Positions 28,481-37,148 of a stretch of DNA of 64,000 nucleotides are shown in pieces. The notes under the pieces were generated by a model, which saw nothing but the letters and a program-made list of their open reading frames with translations, ran no database searches and had not been told where the DNA came from. The position numbers and the translations under genes are program-made. This DNA is from Nitrobacter hamburgensis X14. GTDB taxonomy: Bacteria; Pseudomonadota; Alphaproteobacteria; Rhizobiales; Xanthobacteraceae. Position 1 is the stretch's first letter; every line of letters starts with the position of its first letter. The stretch covers positions 3,954,001 through 4,018,000 of the forward strand of contig NC_007964.1 of NCBI RefSeq assembly GCF_000013885.1, written 5' to 3'.

Positions 28481-28570
28481 GGAGAGATGGCCGAGTGGCT
28501 TAAGGCGCACGCTTGGAAAGCGTGTGTGCGGGAAACCGTACCGTGGGTTCGAATCCCACTCTCTCCGCCA
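28481..28570 (+). tRNA. tRNA-Ser (anticodon GGA)
   Basis: Ninety bases including an encoded CCA. The acceptor stem GGAGAGA pairs with TCTCTCC, discriminator G. The anticodon stem CACGC/GCGTG holds loop TTGGAAA, giving GGA at 28515-28517, which reads UCC and UCU. A long variable arm (class II) and the T-loop GGTTCGAATCC are present. The preceding 280 bases include AT-rich sequence near 28385-28415 that may be its promoter. Confidence 0.96.
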
Positions 28571-28984
28571 CCCCCGGCCGCGCAACGGCTTTTTTTGAAG
28601 CTGATACCCTTGCGACCGTAGAAGCTCCAGATCGTGTGACGCAGACCGCGACGCCGCGTTCACTCCGGATCGTACGCCGCACAAATCTGCAGAATATGCC
28701 TTTGCCATCACCGCCCCCCCGAATCAGACGGCACATCTTCTTTTTCTTCGAGCCGAAGACACGCGTGGCATCCCTGCGCGAGCCATGAATCGTGCTTCAG
28801 GCATACCGCCTCCCGGTACATTATGTTAAAGAAATGTGAATGCCGTAGCCCTGAACGGCCATTCTCAAATAGCGATTTGAACGTTGCGCAGGCTATTTCG
28901 ACTCCATAGATATATGAATAGAATTTGCTTTTCGCGGATCCCAACCGGGCTGGCGCCGCGCGCCCGCAACCAGCGAAGGCATCG
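28571..28984 (+). other. Intergenic region upstream of sdhC
   Basis: About 410 bases between tRNA-Ser and the succinate dehydrogenase operon. It should contain the sdh promoter. I see AT-rich stretches around 28815-28840 and 28900-28930 but no element I can identify with confidence, and no integrase or attachment repeat next to the tRNA. Confidence 0.35.
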
Positions 28985-29383
28985 ATGACTGTCAGGATCG
29001 AACGTCCGCTTTCGCCGCACCTACAGATTTACCGCTGGACCCTGACGATGGCATTGTCCGTCGTCCATCGCGCGACCGGCATGGCGCTCTATTTCGGGAC
29101 GCTGCTGCTGGTCTGGTGGTTGATTGCGGTGTCGTCCGGGCCGGGCGCCTATGCCGCGGTGCAGTCGTTCACCGCGAGCTGGATCGGCCGGCTGATCGCA
29201 TTCGGATATACGTGGGCGCTGATGCATCACATGCTGAGCGGCGTTCGCCACCTCGTCTGGGACCTCGGTTACGGGTTCAAGCCGGCCGAGCGTGAATGGC
29301 TCACTCGGGCAGCGCTGATCGGCGGCATTTTGCTCACGGTGCTGCTGTGGATCGTCGCCTATGCGGTCGGAGGCGGACGATGA
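28985..29383 (+). CDS. sdhC: Succinate dehydrogenase cytochrome b556 subunit
   Basis: A 132-residue three-helix membrane anchor of complex II. N-terminal RPLSPHLQIYR is the SdhC signature and quinone-site region. The helix-2 segment MHHMLSGVRHLVWD supplies the heme-b histidine. Start at 28985 is preceded by GAAGG. The stop overlaps the sdhD start as ATGA. Confidence 0.93.
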   Translation: MTVRIERPLSPHLQIYRWTLTMALSVVHRATGMALYFGTLLLVWWLIAVSSGPGAYAAVQSFTASWIGRLIAFGYTWALMHHMLSGVRHLVWDLGYGFKPAEREWLTRAALIGGILLTVLLWIVAYAVGGGR

Positions 29384-29787
29384 CCATGGAGCCGCTATCC
29401 GGTCCGAAGTCGATGCGGACACCGCTATCGCGGGTTCGTAACCTCGGCGCAGCCCATTCCGGAACCAAGGACTTTTGGCGACAACGTCTGACCGCGGTCG
29501 CCATGATCTTGCTCATCGTACCGATGATCGTGGTCATGATGATCCTGCTTGGCCGCAACCAGGCCGGGGCGGCGCAGATTCTCGGCTCGCCGCCGATCGC
29601 CATCATCATGCTGCTGTTCGTCGTCGCCAGCATCTGGCATATGAAGATCGGCATGCAGGTGATCATCGAGGACTACGTGCACGACGAGAAAACGAAACTG
29701 GCGTCGATCATGGCGAACAACTTCTTCTCCGTCACGTTGGCGCTGGCCGCCGCTTACGCCATCTTCAAACTGTCATCCGGAGTTTAG
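29380..29787 (+). CDS. sdhD: Succinate dehydrogenase hydrophobic membrane anchor
   Basis: A 135-residue second anchor subunit. Three helices are visible: VAMILLIVPMIVVMMILL, IAIIMLLFVVASIWHM and FFSVTLALAAAYAIF. The segment WHMKIGMQVIIEDYVHDE is typical of alphaproteobacterial SdhD and carries the candidate heme-ligand histidine. Translationally coupled to sdhC. Confidence 0.92.
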   Translation: MTMEPLSGPKSMRTPLSRVRNLGAAHSGTKDFWRQRLTAVAMILLIVPMIVVMMILLGRNQAGAAQILGSPPIAIIMLLFVVASIWHMKIGMQVIIEDYVHDEKTKLASIMANNFFSVTLALAAAYAIFKLSSGV

Positions 29788-29790
29788 TTC

Positions 29791-31614
29791 ATGGCCGTAA
29801 ACGGCAGCGCGGCGGCGGCCGCCAACGGCAAGGCCTATCCCATCGAAGACCATACTTACGACGTCGTCGTCGTCGGCGCCGGCGGGGCCGGCCTGCGGGC
29901 CACTGTGGGTTGCGGCAAGGCCGGCCTGCGCACCGCTTGCATCACAAAGGTCTTTCCGACGCGGTCCCATACCGTAGCCGCGCAAGGCGGCATCTCCGCC
30001 TCGCTCGGCAACATGCACAAGGACGACTGGCGCTGGCACATGTACGATACCGTCAAGGGATCGGACTGGCTCGGCGATCAGGATTGCATCGAGTACATGG
30101 TGCGTAACGCACCGGAGGCAGTCTACGAACTCGAGCACTGGGGCGTGCCGTTCTCGCGCACCGAAGAGGGCAAGATCTACCAGCGCCCGTTCGGCGGCAT
30201 GACCATCGATTACGGCAAGAGCCAGGCCCAGCGCACCTGCGCCGCCGCCGACCGCACCGGCCACGCCATGCTGCACACGATGTACGGCCAGGCGCTGCGC
30301 CACGCCGCCGAATTCTTCATCGAGTTCTTCGCCATCGACCTCATCATGGACGATCAGGGCGTCTGCCGCGGCGTGATCGCGCTGAAGCTCGACGACGGCA
30401 CGCTGCACCGCTTCCGCGCCCAGACCACCATTCTGGCCACCGGCGGCTACGGGCGCGCCTATGCCTCCTGCACCTCGGCGCACATCTGCACCGGCGACGG
30501 CGGCGGCATGGCGCTACGCGCCGGCCTGCCGCTGCAGGACATGGAGTTCGTCCAGTTCCACCCGACCGGCATCTACGGTTCGGGCTGCCTCGTCACCGAA
30601 GGCGCGCGCGGTGAAGGCGGCTACCTCGTCAACGCCGAGGGCGAGCGCTTCATGGAACGCTATGCGCCCTCCGCCAAGGACCTCGCCTCGCGCGACGTCG
30701 TCTCGCGCGCGATGACGATCGAAATTCGCGAAGGCCGCGGCGTCGGCAAGAAGAAAGACCACATCTTCCTGCACCTCGACCATCTCGACCCGAAAGTGCT
30801 GCACGAGCGGCTGCCGGGTATTTCGGAGTCGGTGAAGATCTTCGCCGGCGTCGACGTGACCCGCGAGCCGATCCCGATCTTGCCGACCGTGCACTACAAC
30901 ATGGGCGGCATCCCAACCAACTACCATGGCGAAGTCGTCACCAAAAAGACCGGCGACGACAATGCGCTCGTGCCGGGCCTGATGGCGGTGGGCGAAGCCG
31001 CCTGCGTCTCCGTGCACGGAGCCAACCGCCTCGGCTCCAACTCGCTGATCGATCTCGTGGTGTTCGGCCGCGCCGCCGCCCTGCACTGCGCCGAAAAGCT
31101 CACCGCCAATGCCAGGCAGCCCGATCTCCCCGCGAACTCCGGCGAGATGGCGCTCAGTCGCCTCGACCGGTTTCGCTACGCCTCCGGCGGTACGCCGACC
31201 GCCAGGCTGCGCGAGAGCATGCAACGTGTGATGCAGGCCAACTGCGCGGTTTTCCGCACCCACGACATCCTGACGGAGGGTCAGAAACTGATCCACGAAG
31301 TCCATGACGGGATCGCCGACGTCGCCGTGTTCGATCGCTCGCTGGTGTGGAACACGGACCTGATGGAGACGATGGAATACGACAACCTCATCTCCCAGGC
31401 GGTGGTGACGATGGATTCCGCCGCCAACCGTACCGAGAGCCGCGGCGCCCATGCGCGCGAGGACTATCCCGATCGCGACGATCAGAACTGGATGAAGCAT
31501 TCGCTGGCGCGGCTGAGCGATCGCGGCGTCACCACGATCGACTACCGCCCGGTGCACGACTACACCATGACCAACGACGTTCAGTCCATTCCGCCGAAGG
31601 CGCGGGTGTATTGA
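29791..31614 (+). CDS. sdhA: Succinate dehydrogenase flavoprotein subunit
   Basis: A 607-residue FAD-binding catalytic subunit that oxidises succinate to fumarate. Rossmann motif VVVVGAGGAGLRA, covalent-FAD histidine in RSHTVAAQGG (H60), active-site segments TEGARGEGGYL and HGANRLGSNSLIDLVVFG. The C-terminus RPVHDYTM is typical. Three bases separate it from the sdhD stop. Confidence 0.96.
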   Translation: MAVNGSAAAAANGKAYPIEDHTYDVVVVGAGGAGLRATVGCGKAGLRTACITKVFPTRSHTVAAQGGISASLGNMHKDDWRWHMYDTVKGSDWLGDQDCIEYMVRNAPEAVYELEHWGVPFSRTEEGKIYQRPFGGMTIDYGKSQAQRTCAAADRTGHAMLHTMYGQALRHAAEFFIEFFAIDLIMDDQGVCRGVIALKLDDGTLHRFRAQTTILATGGYGRAYASCTSAHICTGDGGGMALRAGLPLQDMEFVQFHPTGIYGSGCLVTEGARGEGGYLVNAEGERFMERYAPSAKDLASRDVVSRAMTIEIREGRGVGKKKDHIFLHLDHLDPKVLHERLPGISESVKIFAGVDVTREPIPILPTVHYNMGGIPTNYHGEVVTKKTGDDNALVPGLMAVGEAACVSVHGANRLGSNSLIDLVVFGRAAALHCAEKLTANARQPDLPANSGEMALSRLDRFRYASGGTPTARLRESMQRVMQANCAVFRTHDILTEGQKLIHEVHDGIADVAVFDRSLVWNTDLMETMEYDNLISQAVVTMDSAANRTESRGAHAREDYPDRDDQNWMKHSLARLSDRGVTTIDYRPVHDYTMTNDVQSIPPKARVY

Positions 31615-31634
31615 ACTGAAACGAAGCACCATCC

Positions 31635-31697
31635 GCGGGCTTGACCGACCTTCACGAAGCAAATGGACGCCGGGTCAACTCCGGCTATGACGGACAG
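31635..31697. repeat. Decayed intergenic repeat inside the sdh operon
   Basis: GCGGGCTTGACC followed about 25 bases later by CGCCGGGTCAACTCCGGC and TATGAC matches, with mismatches, the paired repeat at 35759-35828. It lies in the 100-base sdhA-sdhB gap. Confidence 0.45.
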
Positions 31698-31714
31698 ACA
31701 GCAAGGGCAGACCG

Positions 31715-32497
31715 ATGGCTAACTTCGCGCTTCCGAGAAATTCAAAGGCCACCGGCGGCAAGACCTGGCCGAAGCCTGAAGGCGCGACCGAAACGCGCGA
31801 ATTCAGGGTCTATCGCTGGAACCCCGACGACGACAAGAATCCCAGCATCGATACCTATTATGTCGATGTCAACGAGTGCGGCCCGAGGGTGCTCGACGGC
31901 CTGATCTGGATCAAGGACCACATCGACCCGACGCTGACCTTCCGCCGCTCCTGCCGCGAAGGCGTGTGCGGCTCCTGCGCCATGAACATCGATGGCCAGA
32001 ATACGCTGGCCTGCACCACGTCGATGCACGACTTGGCCGGCGGCGTGGTAAAGATCAATCCGCTGCCGCATCAGCCAGTCGTGAAGGACCTCGTTCCCGA
32101 CCTGACAAATTTTTACGCGCAATACGCCTCGATCGAGCCGTGGCTGAAGACCACCACGCCGACGCCGCAGAAGGAATGGTTGCAGAGCCACGAGGACCGC
32201 GAAAAGCTCGACGGCCTCTACGAGTGCATCCTGTGTGCCTGCTGCTCGACAGCATGCCCGAGCTATTGGTGGAACAGCGATCGCTTCCTCGGCCCCGCCG
32301 CGCTGCTGCAGGCGGCGCGATGGGTCACCGATTCGCGCGACGAAGCCACCGGCGAACGTCTCGACTATCTCGAGGATCCGTTCCGGCTCTATCGTTGCCA
32401 CACCATCCTGAATTGCACCAAGGCCTGTCCGAAAAAACTGAACCCGGCGGAGGCTATTGCCATGCTGAAGCGAAAGCTGGTCGAGCGGCAGGTCTGA
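31715..32497 (+). CDS. sdhB: Succinate dehydrogenase iron-sulfur subunit
   Basis: A 260-residue subunit carrying electrons from FAD to quinone. The [2Fe-2S] cysteines are in RRSCREGVCGSCAMNIDG and TLAC; the [4Fe-4S] and [3Fe-4S] cysteines are in CILCACCSTACPSYWW and CHTILNCTKACPK. The gap to sdhA is 100 bases, larger than the other spacings in the operon, because of a repeat-like insert. Confidence 0.95.
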   Translation: MANFALPRNSKATGGKTWPKPEGATETREFRVYRWNPDDDKNPSIDTYYVDVNECGPRVLDGLIWIKDHIDPTLTFRRSCREGVCGSCAMNIDGQNTLACTTSMHDLAGGVVKINPLPHQPVVKDLVPDLTNFYAQYASIEPWLKTTTPTPQKEWLQSHEDREKLDGLYECILCACCSTACPSYWWNSDRFLGPAALLQAARWVTDSRDEATGERLDYLEDPFRLYRCHTILNCTKACPKKLNPAEAIAMLKRKLVERQV

Positions 32498-32520
32498 GCG
32501 CCGGCGCGCATGGCATTTCG

Positions 32521-32602
32521 CGGTGAAGTGGAAACCGGTTCACCGCAAGGAAATAGGACCGCTCAATAGCTTAAAGCGCCCGTTCTGATTCGGTCAGAAC
32601 GG
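32521..32602. repeat. Tandem palindromes after sdhB
   Basis: Two adjacent inverted repeats: CGGTGAA/TTCACCG at 32521-32545 (with the internal GTGGAAACCGGTT seen in another repeat family) and CCGTTCTGA/TCAGAACGG at 32580-32602. The second is a 9-bp perfect stem with a five-base loop. They lie between convergent sdhB and the CAP gene; no T-run follows. Confidence 0.5.
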
Positions 32603-32635
32603 TATGCGCGCTGACGGCCGGTGAGCAGGCACGCC

Positions 32636-33061
32636 TCAATCCGTGATCACCATGGCCCAGAAGCGCCGATAGGGCGATGACGGCTTTGCAACCGACGCGA
32701 CGCCGACACGCCGCGCGCTCGACATCCGAAGATTGGCGCGATGCCCGCTGCTCGCATCCCATTGCCTGATCGTTTCCGCGCAGGTCGGAAAACCAGCCGC
32801 GACATTCTCGGCTGCCAGCCGGCGATGGACGGGCGCGATCCTAACAAAGAAGTTGCCATTCACGTTATGGCTGACCGTTCCCGCCCGCGCCATCGCCGCG
32901 GCCTGCTTCCGCGCGATCCGATCGAGCGCCGCATCGGCGCGAACGGCTGACAGCCCATGGGCGCGGCGATAGGCGCTGATCTCGGTGGCGCAGCCGCCGC
33001 TCCGGAACATCACGCCATGCGAACCGTTAGCACTGCAAGAGGCACGAACATCAAAAGTCAT
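32636..33061 (-). CDS. CAP (SCP/PR1)-domain protein, 5' end probably damaged
   Basis: About 141 residues. The CAP domain is clear: ISAYRRAHGLSAVRADAALDRIARKQAAAMARAGTVSHN, then NVAAGF, WDASSGHRANLRM and FWAMVITD. Relatives are secreted and begin with a signal peptide. In this frame there is none; instead the neighbouring frame from an ATG at 33051 encodes a hydrophobic run MFVPLAVLTV ending at a stop near 33010. A one- or two-base frameshift around 33010-33030 would join a signal peptide to the domain. So the annotated start at 33061 is nominal. Confidence 0.6.
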   Translation of the reverse strand: MTFDVRASCSANGSHGVMFRSGGCATEISAYRRAHGLSAVRADAALDRIARKQAAAMARAGTVSHNVNGNFFVRIAPVHRRLAAENVAAGFPTCAETIRQWDASSGHRANLRMSSARRVGVASVAKPSSPYRRFWAMVITD

Positions 33062-33120
33062 GGAAATAGCGATCACAGGTTGCTGCAAAGACCTGTCAAC
33101 TTCGGAAATGGAGACCCGCG

Positions 33121-33354
33121 ATGGGTGATGAACCGACGGAAGTGCCGCCCGTCGAACCGGGCCGTCCGGCGGAGCCGCCGCGCGAAGATCCGCCGGGTCA
33201 TCCGCAGCCCGGTCCCGATGTGCCACCGCCGATGCACGAGCCGGAATCGCCCGCGCCTCCGCAGGAATTGCCCGGCCAAATGCCGGACGAATTGCCCACA
33301 CCGAGCCCACCGACTCCGCCCGCGCAGCCCCCTGCGACCGATGTGCTCACATAG
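33121..33354 (+). CDS. Small proline-rich hypothetical protein
   Basis: Seventy-seven residues, about one third proline with Glu and Asp, no signal peptide or membrane helix (MGDEPTEVPPVEPGRPAEPP at the start). GGAGA lies about ten bases upstream of the ATG. Composition is like disordered linkers; no family recognised. The next 230 bases hold nothing I can identify. Confidence 0.5.
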   Translation: MGDEPTEVPPVEPGRPAEPPREDPPGHPQPGPDVPPPMHEPESPAPPQELPGQMPDELPTPSPPTPPAQPPATDVLT

Positions 33355-33584
33355 CAAAGGCATCTGTACTCACGAGCAAGGCATCGCCTGCGAATGACGC
33401 ACGATCTGAATGCGCTATGAATGCCGTGCGCATTTCAGCAGCGCGTTCCGAAAATAAAATCCGTCTTCGCTGCCGATCGCTGCCACATTACAGCCTTATC
33501 GCTATCCGTTGATCGCGCCCCCGCCACCATCGGCCAGCAGACTTCGCGTTTGTCGCCGAATTTTTTGTTGGGATAATAATTGTC

Positions 33585-35606
33585 ATGACGAACTTTCGCC
33601 TGGTGCTGCTGGCCACGTCGGCTCTCACTGTCGCGTCGTTGACGGCGCCGCCGTTGCACGCGCAATCCGCGCCGGTCCAACTCGCGCAGGCTGCGCCATC
33701 CACCGAAAAGGCCGCGCCATCCGCCGAAAGCGGAAATGAGACAAAGCGGAAAGAATCGCCGCCGAAAGGTCCTGCTCCGAAAGCTGCACCCGCTCATCCG
33801 GCGCCGCCGCCCGGCGCGCCCGAGAGACCCGCTGCTCCCCCGCCTCATGCAGCGCCGCCCCATGCGCCGCCTCCACCGGCTGCCGCACGGCCAGCCGCGC
33901 CACCGCCTCCGCATGTGACCCCGCCGACGGCTACTCCACCACGGCCGGCGACACCGCCGCCGCACGCAACGCCTCCCGCTGCTCCGGCCGCGCCGAAAGC
34001 CGCGCCCGCGCCAAAACCGGCGACACCTCCGGTGGCCCCGAAACCGCCCGCGCCCCCGACCGCCGCACCGCCGCCATCCCCGTCGAAGGGCACGACACCT
34101 CCGCCGCCGGCCGCGACAAAATCAGCCCCGACGACGCCCGCTCCGCAACCACAAACCACGTCACCCTCGACGCCGCCTGCCAACGGGGAGCCGAATGCGA
34201 CACGTCGCGACGAGCGAGGCCGGAGCGGACCCGGCCGCGAGCATGGCGGGCCTGGAGGTCCCGGTGACCACCGCAAGGGCGCAGCACCCGCGCAAACGAC
34301 CCCGGCGCCCGGCAGCACGACCCCGGCAGCGCCAGACGTGACCCCGACTTCGCCGCGCGCAACGCCGGCCACGCCTTCCGCACCGGTGGCTTCGCCCGCG
34401 GCCACGCCGCCGAGCGGCGCCGCGGCGCCAGCGGCCGCCACCCCACCAACCGGCCCCGCCGGGACCAAAGCGGGTACTCCGCCGTCCACCCCCGGCGGCC
34501 AGACCGCGCTGCCACCGGGCGCGCCGGTCTCCCGTCACGGGCCGCCCACCGTCACGACGCCGCTACCGCCGCCGCCGACGAGCGCGCAGGCGCTGAAGCC
34601 GATCGCGCCGGACGCAGCACGGCAGGGGCCACGCAACATCGAGGCGTTCCGCTCCGAGCGTCGCCAGACCGAACAGGGCGGCCGCACCATCATCACCGAG
34701 CCGGGCCGCGTCATCGTGCGCGATCCGAGCGGCCAGTCGTTCATCCGGCACAATGAAGAAGACCGCTTCCGCTATGGCGCGCGCGACATCCGGCAGGAGC
34801 GTGTCGGCAACGACACCCGCACCGTCGTGGTGCGGCCGGACGGCACGCAGATCATCACCGTCAACGATCGCGACGGCCGGATGCTGCGGCGAATCCGCCG
34901 CGACCAGCGTGGCCAGGAAGTCGTCATCATCGACAACAGCTATCGCGACGACGATCACCGCCGCGGTGGCCGAGGCGGCTCGATCGCGGCCGGTGTCGCC
35001 GCCGGCCTGGTTGCCGGTGCGATCGGCGGCTACTTCGTGACGCTGCCGCCGCCGGTGATCACCATCCCGCGCGACCGCTATATCGTCGAGGCGGAAGATG
35101 CGCCGCCGGAAGTTATCTACGACACGCTGATCGCGCCGCCGGTGGAACGGATCGACCGCCGCTATACGCTCGATGAAGTCCGCTACAGCCCGATGGTGCG
35201 GGCGCGGATGCCGAGCATCGATCTCGACACCATCACCTTCGCGACCGGATCGTGGGACATCCCGCCCGATCAGGCCGCAAAGCTGCGGGTGATCGCGGAC
35301 GGCATCAATCGCGCGATCTCGCGCAACCCGAGCGAGGTGTTCCTGATCGAGGGCCACACCGACGCGGTGGGCAACGACGTCGACAACCTGTCGCTGTCGG
35401 ATCGCCGCGCGCAGTCGGCCGCCGAACTGCTGACGCAGCAATTCCAGGTGCCGCCGGAAAACCTCGTCACCCAGGGCTACGGCGAGCAGAACCTGAAGGT
35501 GGAGACCGATGGTCCTTCGCGGGAGAATCGCCGCGTCACGGTGCGTCGCATCACGCCGCTGTTGGACGGTGGTCAGGCGTCGGCGTCTCCGCCGCCGCGT
35601 CGCTAG
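33585..35606 (+). CDS. OmpA-family protein with a long Pro/Ala-rich region
   Basis: A 673-residue envelope protein. Signal peptide (LVLLATSALTVASLTAPPLHAQS), then about 300 residues of Pro/Ala/Thr low complexity (residues 45-345), a charged region with repeated RTIITEPGRVIVRD and VVVRPDGTQIITVND elements, a glycine-rich helix SIAAGVAAGLVAGAIGGYF near residue 465, and a C-terminal OmpA peptidoglycan-binding domain with IEGHTDAVGNDVDNLSLSDR near residue 588 and a typical NRRVTVRRI end. The proline segment could span the periplasm or cell wall. Stop overlaps a palindrome. Confidence 0.85.
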   Translation: MTNFRLVLLATSALTVASLTAPPLHAQSAPVQLAQAAPSTEKAAPSAESGNETKRKESPPKGPAPKAAPAHPAPPPGAPERPAAPPPHAAPPHAPPPPAAARPAAPPPPHVTPPTATPPRPATPPPHATPPAAPAAPKAAPAPKPATPPVAPKPPAPPTAAPPPSPSKGTTPPPPAATKSAPTTPAPQPQTTSPSTPPANGEPNATRRDERGRSGPGREHGGPGGPGDHRKGAAPAQTTPAPGSTTPAAPDVTPTSPRATPATPSAPVASPAATPPSGAAAPAAATPPTGPAGTKAGTPPSTPGGQTALPPGAPVSRHGPPTVTTPLPPPPTSAQALKPIAPDAARQGPRNIEAFRSERRQTEQGGRTIITEPGRVIVRDPSGQSFIRHNEEDRFRYGARDIRQERVGNDTRTVVVRPDGTQIITVNDRDGRMLRRIRRDQRGQEVVIIDNSYRDDDHRRGGRGGSIAAGVAAGLVAGAIGGYFVTLPPPVITIPRDRYIVEAEDAPPEVIYDTLIAPPVERIDRRYTLDEVRYSPMVRARMPSIDLDTITFATGSWDIPPDQAAKLRVIADGINRAISRNPSEVFLIEGHTDAVGNDVDNLSLSDRRAQSAAELLTQQFQVPPENLVTQGYGEQNLKVETDGPSRENRRVTVRRITPLLDGGQASASPPPRR

Positions 35607-35645
35607 AGCCTTTTCGCTTCTGATGGAATCAGAAGCGAGGCTCTA
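35604..35645. repeat. Palindrome overlapping the OmpA-like gene stop
   Basis: TAGAGCC…CGCTTCTGAT, GGA, ATCAGAAGCG…GGCTCTA: a long imperfect inverted repeat that begins with the stop codon. Part of it (TTCTGAT/ATCAGAA) resembles the repeat at 32580. It is followed by GAAGCGTTTTCGCTC, similar to the outer arm at 973. Confidence 0.6.
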
Positions 35646-35700
35646 TGATTTTGATTTGAAGCGTTTTCGCTCTAACCGAGAGCAAATATCAAAATGAAAA

Positions 35701-35734
35701 TGGCCGGGAGCAGTCCCGGCCATTTTTGTTTTTG
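35701..35734. terminator. Bidirectional Rho-independent terminator
   Basis: TGGCCGGGA (35701-35709), loop GCAG, TCCCGGCCA (35714-35722) is a perfect nine-base stem. On plus it is followed by TTTTTGTTTTTG, and on minus the far side reads TTTTCATTTTGATATTT. It therefore fits both the plus OmpA-like gene and minus-strand transcription coming from argG. Confidence 0.85.
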
Positions 35735-35758
35735 TTGAAACCGCTTTTCACGGTCGTC

Positions 35759-35828
35759 ATACGCGGGCTTGACCCGCGTATCCATCTCCTGTCCTAAACG
35801 GATGGATTGCCGGGTCAAGCCCGGCAAT
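35759..35828. repeat. Paired GGGCTTGACCC palindromes
   Basis: ATACGCGGG/CCCGCGTAT around CTTGA at 35759-35781, and ATTGCCGGG/CCCGGCAAT around TCAAG at 35806-35828. The two cores are reverse complements of each other. Same core as the palindrome at 995-1015. Confidence 0.65.
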
Positions 35829-35843
35829 GACAACCTCCCAATA

Positions 35844-37073
35844 CTACAACCCCAGCTTCTTCTTGCGCTGGCCGAGCGTGCGCAGCCGCAGCGCGTTGAG
35901 CTTGATGAAGCCGGCCGCGTCGCGGTGATCGTAGGCCACGGCCCCTTCCTCGAAGGTGACGAGATCCTGATCGTACAGCGAATATCTGCTGTCGCGGCCG
36001 ACAAGGATGACATTGCCCTTATAGAGCTTCAGCCGCACCTGGCCGCTGACGTATTGCTGCGAATGATCGATCGCCGCCTGCAGCATCTCGCGTTCCGGCG
36101 CGAACCAGAAGCCGTTGTAGATCAGCTCGGCATATTTCGGCATCAGCTCATCCTTCAGATGCGCCGCGCCGCGATCGAGCGTGATCTGCTCGATGCCGCG
36201 ATGCGCGACAAGAAGGATAGTGCCGCCGGGCGTCTCGTACATGCCGCGCGACTTCATGCCGACGAAACGGTTCTCGACCAGATCGAGCCGGCCGATGCCG
36301 TTGGCGCGGCCGAGCTCGTTCAGCTTCGCGAGCAGCGTGGCGGGAGACATCGTCCTGCCGTCGATGGCAACGGCATCGCCCTTCTCGAAATCGATCGTGA
36401 TGTAGGTCGGCTGATCCGGCGCGGCCTGCGGATCGATGGTGCGCGAATAGACGTAATCCGGCACTTCCTGCGCCGGGTCTTCCAGCACCTTGCCTTCGCT
36501 GGAGGCGTGCAGCAGGTTAGCGTCGACCGAGAACGGCGCTTCGCCGCGCTTGTCCTTGGCGATCGGGATCTGATGCTGCTCGGCGAACGCGATCAGCTTC
36601 TCGCGCGACTTGAAATCCCACTCGCGCCACGGCGCGATGATGGTGATATCGGGCTTCAGCGCATAGTAACCGAGTTCGAAGCGGACCTGATCGTTACCCT
36701 TGCCGGTCGCGCCGTGCGACACCGCATCGGCGCCGACTTTCTCGGCGATCTCGATCTGCTTCTTCGCAATCAGCGGCCGCGCGATCGAGGTGCCGAGCAG
36801 ATACTGGCCCTCATAGACCGCGTTGGCGCGGAACATCGGGAACACATAGTCGCGGACGAATTCCTCGCGCAGATCCTCGATGAAGATGTTCTCAGGCTTG
36901 ATACCGAGCAACAACGCCTTCTGGCGCGCCGGCTCCAGTTCCTCGCCCTGACCGAGATCGGCGGTGAAGGTCACGACCTCGGCGCCGTAGGTGGTCTGCA
37001 ACCATTTCAAGATAATCGAGGTGTCGAGCCCGCCCGAATAGGCAAGCACCACCTTCTCCACCTTCTTGCTCAT
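35844..37073 (-). CDS. argG: Argininosuccinate synthase
   Basis: A 409-residue arginine-biosynthesis enzyme that joins citrulline and aspartate using ATP. N-type ATP pyrophosphatase P-loop AYSGGLDTS at residues 11-19; TFTADLGQGEE; GTSIARPLIAKK; SHGATGKGNDQVRFE is the citrulline/aspartate-site signature. Monocistronic, convergent with the OmpA-like gene. Confidence 0.97.
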   Translation of the reverse strand: MSKKVEKVVLAYSGGLDTSIILKWLQTTYGAEVVTFTADLGQGEELEPARQKALLLGIKPENIFIEDLREEFVRDYVFPMFRANAVYEGQYLLGTSIARPLIAKKQIEIAEKVGADAVSHGATGKGNDQVRFELGYYALKPDITIIAPWREWDFKSREKLIAFAEQHQIPIAKDKRGEAPFSVDANLLHASSEGKVLEDPAQEVPDYVYSRTIDPQAAPDQPTYITIDFEKGDAVAIDGRTMSPATLLAKLNELGRANGIGRLDLVENRFVGMKSRGMYETPGGTILLVAHRGIEQITLDRGAAHLKDELMPKYAELIYNGFWFAPEREMLQAAIDHSQQYVSGQVRLKLYKGNVILVGRDSRYSLYDQDLVTFEEGAVAYDHRDAAGFIKLNALRLRTLGQRKKKLGL

Positions 37074-37148
37074 GAAAATCCTGTGGAATGACGTGAATTC
37101 GGCGGGACTATAGGCGGAACCGGACCTCGCGCAAGGTCCCGGAGACGC

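Noticed and set aside
28481..28570. tRNA-Ser as an integration site for a mobile element
   Set aside because: No integrase, direct repeat or foreign gene follows; the next genes are core sdhCDAB.
33585..34600. Repetitive Pro-Ala codons as a CRISPR-like or tandem repeat array
   Set aside because: There is no regular repeat/spacer period; it encodes a continuous low-complexity protein segment.
35769..37091. 440-codon plus frame opposite argG
   Set aside because: Mirrors argG codons; argG is complete and conserved.
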